A stretch of 61,853 bases of DNA from an uncultured Bacteroidales bacterium (GCA_902779085.1 CACYZY010000013.1:1-61853), one strand, 5' to 3'. Shown: positions 7,627-16,801, numbered from the stretch's first letter. Program-made: numbers and translations. Notes: a model not told the origin generated them from the sequence alone.

Positions 7627-7701
7627 TCGGGGTGACTAGATTCGAACTAGCGACCCCACGCCCCCCAGACGTATACTCTAACCGGACTGAGCTACACCCC
7701 G
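7627..7701 (-). tRNA. tRNA-Pro (anticodon GGG)
   Basis: Minus strand. The 7-bp acceptor stem CGGGGTG/CACCCCG has discriminator A and no encoded CCA. The D-arm GCTC/GAGT, a 5-bp anticodon stem with loop CTGGGGG (anticodon GGG) and a T-arm with TTCGAAT are all present. The gene is intact and marks the boundary between the left element and the core, its 3' end facing the element. Confidence 0.93.
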
Positions 7702-7780
7702 AACTTCTTGCAGCAATTCTTAAAATGCGGATGCAAATGTAGTGCGTTTTTTCTTATCATGCAAATATTTTGCCGATTTG

Positions 7781-7811
7781 TTTGCACATTGCACAACATT
7801 TCGTATCTTCG
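7781..7811 (+). promoter_or_regulatory. Promoter of the fimbrial-type lipoprotein gene
   Basis: TTTG at 7781-7784 and TATCTTCG at 7804-7811 are spaced 19 nt apart, a Bacteroidales -33/-7 pair. It predicts a leader of about 200 nt before the ATG at 8023. Confidence 0.5.
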
Positions 7812-7843
7812 CCCCCATTAATTCATCATTAACAAAGAAGACT

Positions 7844-7939
7844 ATGAAAACAGGGACAACTACCCACTTTCTTGCGGAAGATTCTATCCGCCAAAGCAGT
7901 CGACAAAGGCTGCAATTCAGCTATCATCTCTTAATTTAG
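7844..7939 (+). CDS. Possible 31-codon leader ORF
   Basis: It starts ATGAAAACAGGG within the predicted 5' leader of the lipoprotein gene and ends TAG at 7937-7939. The peptide resembles nothing I know. The left arm of a 9-bp leader stem (TTGCGGAAG, 7872-7880) is inside it and the right arm (CTTCCGCAA, 7954-7962) just after its stop, so translation could change leader folding. It may equally be chance. Confidence 0.25.
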   Translation: MKTGTTTHFLAEDSIRQSSRQRLQFSYHLLI

Positions 7940-8022
7940 AACAACGTCGTTTTCTTCCGCAAAGGGGAGTTGCGGTCTGTCTTGTTGAGATGAATTCGTA
8001 TTACTAACTAAATAATAAAACA

Positions 8023-8904
8023 ATGAAAAAGAATCTTATAGGTATAGCTATGTGCTGTGCCATGATGGTACTTTCTGCCTGCGAGAATCAGATTACAGGT
8101 GATGGTACAATAAACAAAGAGGAAGGACTGCAAGAGGTAACCTTTAGCGTGGTAGAATTTGAACAGACATTGACGCAGATGGGTGTCAAGAGTGCTGATA
8201 CCCGTGCCTCTCTTGCTGATAACGCTGCTTATTTGAAGTTGGCGTTGTTCTTAGATGGCGTCAAAAAGTATGAGCTCTCACAAACGTCTGAAGATGAGAA
8301 CTTCGGTACTCTTTCAGCTTTGTTAGTGCCAGAGGATTACACGATGGTTGTGATTGCTTCGAAAGTTGAAATGGAGATAGAAGCACCTACCAATGTTCAC
8401 CCTGTGGGAGAAAAGCTGAATGACTCTTTTTATTATTATGGTGTCTTGAGTAAAGAAGAAATTAAGACGGGAACTGTGGCTGTAGGTCTGGATCGTGCGG
8501 TGGCTCGATTTGTAATCCAAACAGATGCTAAACCATCGGAGGTAGCTTCTTTCACCTTGGAAATTTCTGGTGCCACAACTTCGCTTAATGCTGAGACAGG
8601 TTTGGGTGTTGGAAGTACAACGCTTACCAGTACCTTTGACCAAACAGGCAGATCAATTGTATATTGTGGAATGTACGTCTTCCTGCCATCGGCAGATGCT
8701 ATGGTGACGGTTACTGCCACAGCTTATGATGCTAATAACAATGTGGTAAAGACTCACACCTTTAATGGCGTGCAAATGAAGCCAGGCTATTCCACCCAAT
8801 ACAGTGGCAATTTTTTTCAAGTTAACGCTTCCTGGAGTATCACCATAAACGATGTGGATTGGCCAGAGGCGATAAATGTGTCCTATGATTTGAGCACTTT
8901 GTAA
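8023..8904 (+). CDS. Lipoprotein resembling FimB/Mfa2 fimbrial subunits
   Basis: A 293-residue protein with a type II signal peptide; the lipobox LSAC puts the lipidated cysteine at residue 20. A VGLDRAVARF block near residue 155 followed by beta-rich sequence resembles the FimB/Mfa2 family, which anchors or assembles Bacteroidales fimbriae on the outer membrane. No neighbouring fimbrial shaft gene is visible, so it stands alone between tRNA-Pro and fbp. A roughly 200-nt leader with a stem and short ORF suggests post-transcriptional control. The lipoprotein call is firm; the fimbrial family is tentative, and it could be another Bacteroidales surface lipoprotein. Confidence 0.6.
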   Translation: MKKNLIGIAMCCAMMVLSACENQITGDGTINKEEGLQEVTFSVVEFEQTLTQMGVKSADTRASLADNAAYLKLALFLDGVKKYELSQTSEDENFGTLSALLVPEDYTMVVIASKVEMEIEAPTNVHPVGEKLNDSFYYYGVLSKEEIKTGTVAVGLDRAVARFVIQTDAKPSEVASFTLEISGATTSLNAETGLGVGSTTLTSTFDQTGRSIVYCGMYVFLPSADAMVTVTATAYDANNNVVKTHTFNGVQMKPGYSTQYSGNFFQVNASWSITINDVDWPEAINVSYDLSTL

Positions 8905-8911
8905 GAGAGCA

Positions 8912-8945
8912 GGGGGAGCTAAGTGTTAGCTCTCCCATTCTTTGT
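8912..8945 (+). terminator. Terminator after the lipoprotein gene
   Basis: GGGGGAGCTAA, loop GTG, then TTAGCTCTCCC with one bulge, followed by ATTCTTTGTT. It lies immediately past the TAA at 8904. Confidence 0.6.
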
Positions 8946-8993
8946 TCAACAAACTTTTGCCCCCATGATGTAGCTTTTCTTCTTTTAAGTTCG

Positions 8994-9001
8994 TAACTTT
9001 G
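8994..9001 (+). promoter_or_regulatory. -7 box TAACTTTG for fbp
   Basis: TAACTTTG lies 25 nt upstream of the fbp ATG, preceded by a T-rich -33 region. The 5' leader should be under 20 nt. Confidence 0.6.
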
Positions 9002-9026
9002 CAGCAGTAAACTTAAACAATACGTT

Positions 9027-11021
9027 ATGACTGATAATCTGACACCCGAAGATATTGTCGATGATGTGAAATACTTGCAACTGCTGGCAAGAAACTTTCC
9101 TAACGTGGCAGCTGCCAGTTCGGAAATCATCAACCTAGAAGCCATTTTGAACCTGCCCAAGGGCACAGAACACTTCTTAAGCGACGTACATGGAGAGTAT
9201 GAGGCTTTCCAGCATGTACTGAAGAATGCTTCGGGTACTGTGAAACGTAAGGTGGAAGAGATATTTGCACATTCTTTGCGAGATCAAGAAATAAAAGATC
9301 TCTGTACACTGATATACTATCCTGAGGAGAAGCTAAGGCTGATAAAGAAACAGGAGGAGGATATGGACGACTGGTACCGCATCACCCTAAACCGTTTGGT
9401 GAAAGTGTGCCAGAACGTTTCTTCTAAATATACACGCTCAAAAGTACGTAAGGCGTTGCCCAAGAACTTTGAGTATATCATCCAGGAATTGTTGCACGAG
9501 TCCAGTAGCGATCATAATAAAGAGGCCTATCTGGAGGTGATTATCAGTACTATCATATCTACCCGTCGTGCCGATGCCTTTATTGCTGCCATGTGTAACC
9601 TGATACAACGTTTGTGTATCGACTCGCTGCATATTGTGGGTGATATCTATGATCGTGGCATGGGTGCGCACATCATTATGGATACGCTATGCGAATACCA
9701 TAACTTCGATATTCAATGGGGTAACCACGATGTCCTGTGGATGGGCGCTGCTGCAGGTAATACAGCTTGCATTGCCAACGTAATACGTATGAGTATGCGT
9801 TATGCCAACCTGAGTACTTTGGAAGATGGCTATGGCATTAATCTGTTGCCGCTGGCTACCTTTGCGATGGATACTTATAAGGATGACCCTTGCACGCAAT
9901 TCCAACCTTTGTTGAGCGAGTTTAATGATAACCAACCTGATGAGAAAACGCAACGCCTCATAGCACAAATGCACAAGGCCATTGCTATTATTCAGTTTAA
10001 GTTAGAGGCTGAGATCATCAAACGTCATCCGGAATATAAGATGGATGATCGCTTGCTACTGGATAAGATTGATTTTGAGAAAGGCACTGTAAGGATTGGC
10101 GATAAGGACTACCCAATGTTGGACTGTTTCATGCCTACTGTGAATCCTGCTAACCCTTATGTACTAACTGATGAGGAGCGTGACATTATGGATAAGATTG
10201 TGGCATCGTTCATGAACAGCGAGAAGTTGCGTAAGCACATGCATTGCCTGTATAGTAACGGTAGCATGTACTTGGTGAGCAACAGCAACTTACTGTTTCA
10301 TGCTTCGATACCGTTGAATGCTGATGGTACATTCAAGCATGTGCAAATTGGTCAGAAAGAGTACTGGGGTAAGAATTTGTTGCAGAAGGCTGATCGTATG
10401 TTACGTACCGCCTACTACGAATATCACGATAAGCAGCGCAAACGCGATGCTATGGACTATGTGTGGTACCTCTGGTGTGGTGCCGATACGCCTACCTTCG
10501 ACAAGAGTAAGATGGCAACTTTTGAGCGCTACTTTGTGGCTGACAAGGAAACTTACAAGGAGGAGAAAGGCCATTATTATGAGCTGCGTGACCAAGCAGA
10601 AGTTTGCGACAACATCTTGCGTGAGTTTGGTATTGAGCCAGGTTCTCACTCACATATTATCAATGGGCATGTACCTGTGCGTACTATCAAGGGCGAGAAG
10701 CCTGTAAAGGCTGATGGTAAGTTGCTGGTGATAGATGGTGGTTTCTCAAAAGCCTATCAGCCCACAACTGGCATTGCTGGCTATACGCTCGTATATCACA
10801 GTCACGGTTTCGAATTGGTACAGCACGAGCCCTTTGAGAGTCGTGAGAAAGCTATCAAGGAGGGACTCGACATCAAATCGACCATCTTCCTTGTAGATTA
10901 TACCCGTAAGCGTATGATGGTGAAAGATACAGATAAGGGCCGTGAGATTCGTGAGCAGATAAATGAACTGCAGAAACTGTTAGTAGCCTATCGCAGTGGT
11001 TTGGTACAAGAGAAGGATTAA
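9027..11021 (+). CDS. fbp: Fructose-1,6-bisphosphatase class III
   Basis: A 664-residue protein matching the Firmicutes/Bacteroidetes class III FBPase, which hydrolyses fructose 1,6-bisphosphate to fructose 6-phosphate in gluconeogenesis. The calcineurin-like metallophosphatase motifs are visible: SDVHGEYEAF (about residue 53), GDIYDRG (about 205), GNHD (about 232) and, towards the C-terminus, INGHVPVR and DGGFSKAYQ. Length is normal for the family. It is cytosolic. It forms a single-gene unit with its own -7 box and a strong terminator (11078-11117), and is unrelated to the B12 operon that follows. Confidence 0.95.
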   Translation: MTDNLTPEDIVDDVKYLQLLARNFPNVAAASSEIINLEAILNLPKGTEHFLSDVHGEYEAFQHVLKNASGTVKRKVEEIFAHSLRDQEIKDLCTLIYYPEEKLRLIKKQEEDMDDWYRITLNRLVKVCQNVSSKYTRSKVRKALPKNFEYIIQELLHESSSDHNKEAYLEVIISTIISTRRADAFIAAMCNLIQRLCIDSLHIVGDIYDRGMGAHIIMDTLCEYHNFDIQWGNHDVLWMGAAAGNTACIANVIRMSMRYANLSTLEDGYGINLLPLATFAMDTYKDDPCTQFQPLLSEFNDNQPDEKTQRLIAQMHKAIAIIQFKLEAEIIKRHPEYKMDDRLLLDKIDFEKGTVRIGDKDYPMLDCFMPTVNPANPYVLTDEERDIMDKIVASFMNSEKLRKHMHCLYSNGSMYLVSNSNLLFHASIPLNADGTFKHVQIGQKEYWGKNLLQKADRMLRTAYYEYHDKQRKRDAMDYVWYLWCGADTPTFDKSKMATFERYFVADKETYKEEKGHYYELRDQAEVCDNILREFGIEPGSHSHIINGHVPVRTIKGEKPVKADGKLLVIDGGFSKAYQPTTGIAGYTLVYHSHGFELVQHEPFESREKAIKEGLDIKSTIFLVDYTRKRMMVKDTDKGREIREQINELQKLLVAYRSGLVQEKD

Positions 11022-11077
11022 GGAAACACATTAGTAATGTGATGCCTTAATCAATACTATCATAAAGACTCCCACAA

Positions 11078-11117
11078 TAGTAATGTTTACAAAAGAACAT
11101 TACTATCGTTATTTTTT
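11078..11117 (+). terminator. Terminator after fbp
   Basis: ATAGTAATGTT and AACATTACTAT form an 11-bp stem with loop TACAAAAG, then CGTTATTTTTT. Confidence 0.75.
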
Positions 11118-11148
11118 GCAAATCAGCAGTTTTATTTAGAAAAAGTTG

Positions 11149-11156
11149 TAATTTTG
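11149..11156 (+). promoter_or_regulatory. -7 box TAATTTTG of the B12 operon
   Basis: TAATTTTG lies about 30 nt upstream of the cobalamin riboswitch, so the aptamer falls within the first part of the transcript. Confidence 0.6.
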
Positions 11157-11182
11157 CAACTGCTTTGTTCTTTCACACTACA

Positions 11183-11332
11183 TTCTGGTGCTGAAGGATA
11201 AAAGGGAATCGGGTGCAAATCCCGTACAGTCCCGCTGCTGTGATTTCCGCGAAGTGCCTATAATTCTTTGCCACTGCTCCGTATGGGGTGGGAAGGCTCA
11301 TAGGGATGGAATAAGTCAGAAGACCTGCAAAG
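11183..11332 (+). ncRNA. Cobalamin (adenosylcobalamin-type) riboswitch
   Basis: The segments follow the order of the B12 riboswitch: GGTGC, AAAAGGGAATCGGGTGCAA, then ATCCCGTACAGTCCCGCTGCTGTG read on from it, later GCCACTG, TGGGAAGGC and GTCAGAAGACCTGC. The GCCACTG...GGGAAGG pair and the B12 box are well conserved. It sits in the leader of btuB, which explains regulation of the whole uptake operon: B12 binding should lower expression. No strong terminator follows the aptamer, so translational control is more likely than attenuation (inference). Confidence 0.95.
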
Positions 11333-11382
11333 CGATAATAGTGATAATTGCATGCGAGGATGTGCATTAATCTGTTGTGCTA

Positions 11383-13419
11383 ATGAAAGGAAAACTGACA
11401 CATGTGGAGAAAACTGTTGGCAGGGTGCTGAGGCTACTCTGTTGCTGTCTCTTGTCTGGCAACCTTTGGGCACAGCAACATGTAACAGACACTATTACTG
11501 GCAAAGTGCATGTGATTGATGAGGTTACCGTCAGTACTACAGGTCGTAGCCGAAATGTCATCAGTACTGCTCCCACGCAACTCGTTACTCAAAAGCAATT
11601 GCTCTATCAAGGCATTACTGATCTGAGCGATGCCTTGCGTCGTTTTTCTGGTGTAAATGTCAGGGATTATGGCGGGGCAGGAGGCGTGAAGACCATATCT
11701 GTCAGGAGCCTGGGGTCTCAACATACGGCAGTGGCTTACGATGGTATTACCATCACAGATGCGCAGAGCGGACAGATAGACCTCTCGCGTTTCTCGCTCG
11801 ATAATATTCGTTCACTCTCTCTAACTATCGGAGACAACGATGATATATTCCTGCCTGCGCGCACGGTTGCTTCTGCAGCGGTGTTGCGCCTGCAAACAGA
11901 GGTACCTGATTTCTCCCGTCATGCTTATCGGTTGAAGGCAGAAGTGAAGACAGGCTCGTTTGGTATGCTGAACCCTTATCTACGTTATGACCAGCAGTTG
12001 AGTCAAAAGGTAAGTCTATCTGCCTATGGCGACTACCTGCGTGCTGACAATCGTTATCCTTTCCGCCTTGTGAATGGTAAATATGTCACTACAGAAAAGC
12101 GAACCAATAATTTCATTGAGACCTATCGAGGGGAACTTAACCTTACAGCGCATACCTCACAGACTGGTTTGCTCCAGGCAAAGGCATATTATTACAACTC
12201 TTTCCGCCAATTACCTGGCCCTGTAATCTTGTATAATAATGTGAGTCGTGAAAAAGAGACAGATCGTAATTTCTTCACGCAACTTCACTACCAAACACTA
12301 TTGGGCAGTAAGTGGCACTTGCAGCTCAATGGTAAGTTCAACTGGGCATATACTCATTACCAAGACACTGGCAATCAGTATCCAGGAGGTATGTTGAGCA
12401 ATTACTACTATCAGCGTGAGTATTATGGCTCAGGCACGTTGATGTTCACCCCGGATGGCCATTGGGCATTGGCATATGCTGCAGACTATGCCTATAACAA
12501 CTTCAATAGCAATACAACTGGTGGCGTTAGGCCTTATCGTAATACTTTATTACAAACATTAACCGCCAAGTACCAGAGCAAACAATGGCTGCTCACAGCA
12601 CGTTTGTTGGCTTCCATCTATGATAATGGAGCCAAGAACGGAGCTGCCTCCAAGAGTGCCAACAGGCTCTCGCCTTCAGTTTCGCTATCGTACAAGCCGT
12701 TCTCACAGCAAGACCTTTATCTTAGGGCTTCCTATAAGGACATTTTCAGAGTGGCGACATTTAGTGAGAACTATTTTGCCAGATACAGCAGTAGGGATGT
12801 CAGTCCAGAGATAGCTCGCCAGTACAATGTGGGTATTACATACAGTTTGGCTCAGCCAAATGCCTGGCTGCAAAATCTCAACATCACGACTGATGGCTAC
12901 TATAATAAGGTGAAAGATAAGATTGTGGCTGTGCCTTTCAATATGTTCTTTTGGACTATTGTCAATCTAGGTAGGGTAGATATATGGGGTGCTGATGTAA
13001 ATGTGGATGCTACGATTCGACTATCACAGAAACACCGATTGATGCTAAATGGTTCTTATACCCTACAGAAAGCAGAGAATTGGACCGATCCGACATCTCC
13101 TTATTATAAGAATCAGATTGTATATACGCCTAAGAATTCAGGCGCTGCTTCCATTACATGGGAGAACCCGTGGGTGAACGTAGTGCTGCATGCCACAATG
13201 GCAAGTGCCCGCTATACGGTGCAAGACCATGTGGAAACAAACCGTTTGCCGGGCTATGGTGAGTGGGGCATGGCACTGTATCGAACCTTTAAGATGCGTG
13301 GTTTTGAAATGGCTGCACGCTTAGATGGCGTCAATTTGGGCAACAAGCAATATAGTATTGTGAAGAGCTACCCCATGCCGGGGCGATCTTTCAAATTTAC
13401 GATAAGTGTAACAATTTAA
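11383..13419 (+). CDS. btuB: TonB-dependent outer-membrane cobalamin receptor
   Basis: A signal peptide is followed by a plug domain (about residues 45-160, with ISVRSLGSQHTAV and YDGITITDAQSG) and a 22-strand-type barrel ending in FKFTISVTI, with a terminal hydrophobic residue as usual. It imports vitamin B12 or other corrinoids across the outer membrane using TonB. The riboswitch directly upstream supports the substrate. A GTG six nt earlier (11377) is possible, but the ATG at 11383 gives a conventional MKGK start. It is the first gene of btuB-btuG-btuF-btuC, with 3 nt before the next gene. Confidence 0.9.
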   Translation: MKGKLTHVEKTVGRVLRLLCCCLLSGNLWAQQHVTDTITGKVHVIDEVTVSTTGRSRNVISTAPTQLVTQKQLLYQGITDLSDALRRFSGVNVRDYGGAGGVKTISVRSLGSQHTAVAYDGITITDAQSGQIDLSRFSLDNIRSLSLTIGDNDDIFLPARTVASAAVLRLQTEVPDFSRHAYRLKAEVKTGSFGMLNPYLRYDQQLSQKVSLSAYGDYLRADNRYPFRLVNGKYVTTEKRTNNFIETYRGELNLTAHTSQTGLLQAKAYYYNSFRQLPGPVILYNNVSREKETDRNFFTQLHYQTLLGSKWHLQLNGKFNWAYTHYQDTGNQYPGGMLSNYYYQREYYGSGTLMFTPDGHWALAYAADYAYNNFNSNTTGGVRPYRNTLLQTLTAKYQSKQWLLTARLLASIYDNGAKNGAASKSANRLSPSVSLSYKPFSQQDLYLRASYKDIFRVATFSENYFARYSSRDVSPEIARQYNVGITYSLAQPNAWLQNLNITTDGYYNKVKDKIVAVPFNMFFWTIVNLGRVDIWGADVNVDATIRLSQKHRLMLNGSYTLQKAENWTDPTSPYYKNQIVYTPKNSGAASITWENPWVNVVLHATMASARYTVQDHVETNRLPGYGEWGMALYRTFKMRGFEMAARLDGVNLGNKQYSIVKSYPMPGRSFKFTISVTI

Positions 13420-13422
13420 ATA

Positions 13423-14577
13423 ATGTTTGCTATGAAGACAAGAGATTTTCTGAAACTATTAGTGATGATGTTGGCAGTGCCATTTGTGTTTGCTGCCTGT
13501 GACAATGACGATGATCCAGTACCAGTACCTACTCCTGAACCTACACCTATTCCTGACCCAGAGCCTGATTATTCTGTGCCTGAAGACAAGCAGGGGCTAT
13601 ATATTTTCAGTTCAGGCAATGAGGGTAGCGGCATAAATGGCTCAGTCAATTTTGTCAATTTCTCTAAACAAAACAACCATGCCAAAGTATTTGAGACTGT
13701 AAATGGACGTAGTTTAGGTTCGACAGTACAGAACGCTACAATCTGGCACAACAAGATGTATATAGCAGTGTTTGGCTCTAACACCATTGAGGTGGTTGAC
13801 AAGTTGAGCGTGGAGTCAGTAAAGCAAATCAAACTGGGTGAGGATAATGGTAATCCACGTTTTGTTGTGGCTGATAATAACTATGTGTATGTTTCTATGC
13901 AAACTGGTTTTGTGAGCCGAATCAATCCTAATACAGACGAGGTGGATAAGACCATTGCAGTTGGCCCTAATCCCGAGGAGATGACCATTATGAATGGTTT
14001 CCTCTATGTGGTGAACTCTGATGGCTTGAACTATGAGAATGGCTATGTAAACGGTAAGAGCGTATCAAAGATAGACCTGTCATCATTTACAGAGGTGAAG
14101 AAAATAGAGATTGGCATTAACCCAACCCGTATCACTACCGATGGTAACTATGTTTATGCGCTGTCTATGGGCGATTATGACACTATTCCTTCTTCTGTCT
14201 GGAAGATAGATGCTGCTGACAATGCTGTAGATACAGGTGTAAGTGCTACGTGGATAGCTGTGAATGCTGGTTTGCTATATGTTATTAACTCAGTTTATAA
14301 TGCCGATTGGTCAACTACTAATTATTACACAGTCTATAATGTTAAGGATATGTCAGTGAAAACTGAGAATTTCTTGCAAGATGATAAAGTGGAATCACCA
14401 GCAGGCATTGCGATTGATCCTGTAGGAGGCAATATATATATATCATCATATTATTTAGAGTATGGCTTCCCTGCTTATTCAACCATTGGTCATGTGGTTC
14501 AGTATGATTTCAATGGCGTGTCAACATATGATTATAGCGCAGGCGTTGGCCCTTGCTATATGTTAGTGCTGAGATAA
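13423..14577 (+). CDS. btuG: BtuG-like surface cobalamin-binding lipoprotein
   Basis: A 384-residue lipoprotein; the lipobox FAAC gives C26 and is followed by DNDDD, an acidic stretch typical of Bacteroidetes surface-export signals. The rest is a YncE-like beta-propeller with repeated YVY and NPxE/NPTR elements. In Bacteroides, BtuG is a surface propeller lipoprotein that captures B12 with very high affinity and hands it to BtuB. The position right after btuB under a cobalamin riboswitch supports the same role here. An ATG at 13432 (MKTRDF) is an alternative start. Confidence 0.82.
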   Translation: MFAMKTRDFLKLLVMMLAVPFVFAACDNDDDPVPVPTPEPTPIPDPEPDYSVPEDKQGLYIFSSGNEGSGINGSVNFVNFSKQNNHAKVFETVNGRSLGSTVQNATIWHNKMYIAVFGSNTIEVVDKLSVESVKQIKLGEDNGNPRFVVADNNYVYVSMQTGFVSRINPNTDEVDKTIAVGPNPEEMTIMNGFLYVVNSDGLNYENGYVNGKSVSKIDLSSFTEVKKIEIGINPTRITTDGNYVYALSMGDYDTIPSSVWKIDAADNAVDTGVSATWIAVNAGLLYVINSVYNADWSTTNYYTVYNVKDMSVKTENFLQDDKVESPAGIAIDPVGGNIYISSYYLEYGFPAYSTIGHVVQYDFNGVSTYDYSAGVGPCYMLVLR

Positions 14578-15708
14578 ATGAGGTATAAGGGCTATATAGT
14601 TGCAATCGTCCTGATGTTTGTTTCCATGACAGCGTGTCAAGGAAACAGACAGGCTGGGGTGTTGCCCGAGGGAGACACCCTATCCTTGCAATATGCTCAG
14701 CTACTGACTATAGTGGATTACGATGGTTATAGCATAGTGACCATTGGTGACCCGTGGAACAAAGGGCGTACATTGCATGAATATGTGTTGCTGCCCAAGG
14801 GTGCCGAAGTACCATCAGGTATGGAAAAGGCTACGATAGTACGCACACCAGTAAGCAATGCATTAATTTATACGGCAGTGCATAGTGCTTTGGCTATAGA
14901 ATTGGGTGCCGGCAAACAGATAGGAGGTGTGTGTGACTTTCAATACATCCATTCACCTTATATTATTGACGGGGTGAAGCAGGGTAGTATCAAAGACTGT
15001 GGTGATGCCATGAGTCCTGATTTAGAGAGAATTATAGATTTAGAGCCTGATGTTGTGTTGTTGTCGCCATTTGAGAATAGCGGTGGCTATGGCAGGGTAG
15101 AAGAATTGGGTGTGCCTCTGGTGGAGTGTGCTGACTATATGGAAACATCACCATTAGGCAGAGCTGAATGGATGAGGTTCTATGGTCGACTGTTTGGAGT
15201 GGGTGATGAAGCAGACCGATTGTTTGAGCAGGTAAACGATGACTATCTCCAGATGAAAGCTAAAGCTGCAGATGCTACAGAAAAGCCATCGGTAGTAACC
15301 GACATGAAGATTGGCTCTGTGTGGTATGTCCCTGGTGGTCAGAGCACACAGGGCAAATTATGGGCAGATGCCAATGCTGATTATCCATATGCAGATGATA
15401 GCCATAGTGGATCGTTGGCGTTGTCGTTCGAGGCGGTGTTCGATAAGGCTGGTGAATCCGACATTTGGGTGATACGTTATAACCAGCCTGTGCCGTTGAC
15501 CTATCGTCAGTTGGCTGCCGACTATCATGGCAATGCCGAGATGAAAGCATATAAGCAGCGAAACGTATATGGTTGCAATACTGCCTATACGGCGTTTTAT
15601 GAAGAAACCCCTTTCCATCCAGACCGTCTTTTGGGTGACTTTATTCAGATTTGCCATCCGCAGATTGATTTGGGTGGGTTGAAATATTATGAGCGACTGA
15701 ATGAGTAG
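14578..15708 (+). CDS. btuF: BtuF-like periplasmic corrinoid-binding lipoprotein
   Basis: A 376-residue ABC-type substrate-binding protein of the FecB/BtuF helical-backbone class. The lipobox SMTAC gives C20. The DVVLLSPFENSGGYGRVEELG segment (split by the usual loop) and the C-terminal HPDRLLGDF are typical of metal-chelate binding proteins. It should deliver cobalamin in the periplasm to the permease encoded next. The start codon directly abuts the btuG stop and its end overlaps the permease start by 8 nt, which indicates translational coupling. Confidence 0.85.
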   Translation: MRYKGYIVAIVLMFVSMTACQGNRQAGVLPEGDTLSLQYAQLLTIVDYDGYSIVTIGDPWNKGRTLHEYVLLPKGAEVPSGMEKATIVRTPVSNALIYTAVHSALAIELGAGKQIGGVCDFQYIHSPYIIDGVKQGSIKDCGDAMSPDLERIIDLEPDVVLLSPFENSGGYGRVEELGVPLVECADYMETSPLGRAEWMRFYGRLFGVGDEADRLFEQVNDDYLQMKAKAADATEKPSVVTDMKIGSVWYVPGGQSTQGKLWADANADYPYADDSHSGSLALSFEAVFDKAGESDIWVIRYNQPVPLTYRQLAADYHGNAEMKAYKQRNVYGCNTAYTAFYEETPFHPDRLLGDFIQICHPQIDLGGLKYYERLNE

Positions 15709-16729
15709 AGGACTAAGATATGGTATAGTACTGACGGTAGTTATCATGCTGCTGTTTGCTGCCAACCTGCTGGTAGGATCAGTATCCATACCAGTGGCCG
15801 ATGTGTTGCGCATATTAATGGGCGATGAGCCAGAGAAAGCCAGTTGGCGTTTTATTATTTGGCAGAGTCGCTTGCCGCAAGCATTAACAGCTCTGCTGTG
15901 TGGTGCTTCATTGGCAGTGTGTGGTTTGATGCTGCAGACTGTGTTGAAAAACCCGTTGGCTGGTCCCTCTATCTTAGGCATTGATGCTGGAGCCAGCTTA
16001 GGCGTTGCATTGGTTATGCTGGCTTTTGGTGGTAGTATTACTACTGCAACTTTTAATATCTCAGGATTCTTCTCGGTCATAATAGGAGCTTTTATCGGAG
16101 CTATGTCCATTATGGCGTTGATTCTTTTCTTCTCTACCTTGATTCGCAGCAGTGTAATGTTGCTGATAACAGGCATTATGGTGGGCTATATAGCCTCTTC
16201 CGCCATTTCTTTGCTCAATTTCTTTGCTACGGAAGAAGGGGTGCAATCATATCTGGTATGGGGTTTGGGAAACTTTGGAGGGGTTTCTATGCAGCAGATG
16301 CCATCGTTTGCTGCTGTGGTACTGTTTGGATTGCTATGTTCGATCTTGCTGGTCAAACCATTGAATGCTATGTTGCTGGGAGAAAAATATGCCACCAACT
16401 TGGGCGTGAATACCTGGCGCCTGCGTAATTACCTGTTGATTATTACAGGACTACTTACTGCCATCACTACTGCCTTTTGTGGCCCTATAGCCTTTATCGG
16501 CTTGGCAGTGCCCCATATAGCCCGTCTGATTCTGGGTACTGAAAACCATCATTCTCTTTTGCCTGTAACCATGCTTACTGGCAGTGCTGTGGCATTACTA
16601 TGTAACCTGCTTTGCGTACTGCCTGGCGAGAATGGCATTATTCCCCTCAATGCGGTTACTCCCGTCATTGGTGCGCCCGTCATCATCTATGTCATTATGA
16701 GTCAGCGTACCACCCAACAGATGAACTGA
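15701..16729 (+). CDS. btuC: FecCD/BtuC family ABC permease
   Basis: A 342-residue inner-membrane protein with about ten membrane segments. The family motif GPIAFIGLAVPHIAR near residue 265 is the ATPase-coupling loop, and GAxLGVALVMLA occurs near residue 105. It should move cobalamin across the inner membrane with BtuF. The matching ATPase gene (btuD) would normally follow or precede, but here a terminator follows at once and the next gene is trpB2 on the other strand. No BtuD-type ATPase occurs anywhere in the window. Confidence 0.88.
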   Translation: MSRGLRYGIVLTVVIMLLFAANLLVGSVSIPVADVLRILMGDEPEKASWRFIIWQSRLPQALTALLCGASLAVCGLMLQTVLKNPLAGPSILGIDAGASLGVALVMLAFGGSITTATFNISGFFSVIIGAFIGAMSIMALILFFSTLIRSSVMLLITGIMVGYIASSAISLLNFFATEEGVQSYLVWGLGNFGGVSMQQMPSFAAVVLFGLLCSILLVKPLNAMLLGEKYATNLGVNTWRLRNYLLIITGLLTAITTAFCGPIAFIGLAVPHIARLILGTENHHSLLPVTMLTGSAVALLCNLLCVLPGENGIIPLNAVTPVIGAPVIIYVIMSQRTTQQMN

Positions 16730-16740
16730 TGTGGTACTAT

Positions 16741-16788
16741 AAAAAACGGCTGGACTTAGAATAAACTCCTAGCCCAGCCATATTTATC
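16741..16788. terminator. Bidirectional terminator between btuC and trpB2
   Basis: GGCTGG (16748-16753) and CCAGCC (16774-16779) form the stem, with A-runs on the left and a T-rich stretch on the right, serving both convergent transcripts. Confidence 0.6.
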
Positions 16789-16801
16789 ATAAAATAAACG
16801 T

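Noticed and set aside
15358-16176. 272-aa open frame on the minus strand
   Set aside because: It lies antisense to btuF/btuC, which have clear family motifs and coupled starts; the antisense translation has no recognisable domain.
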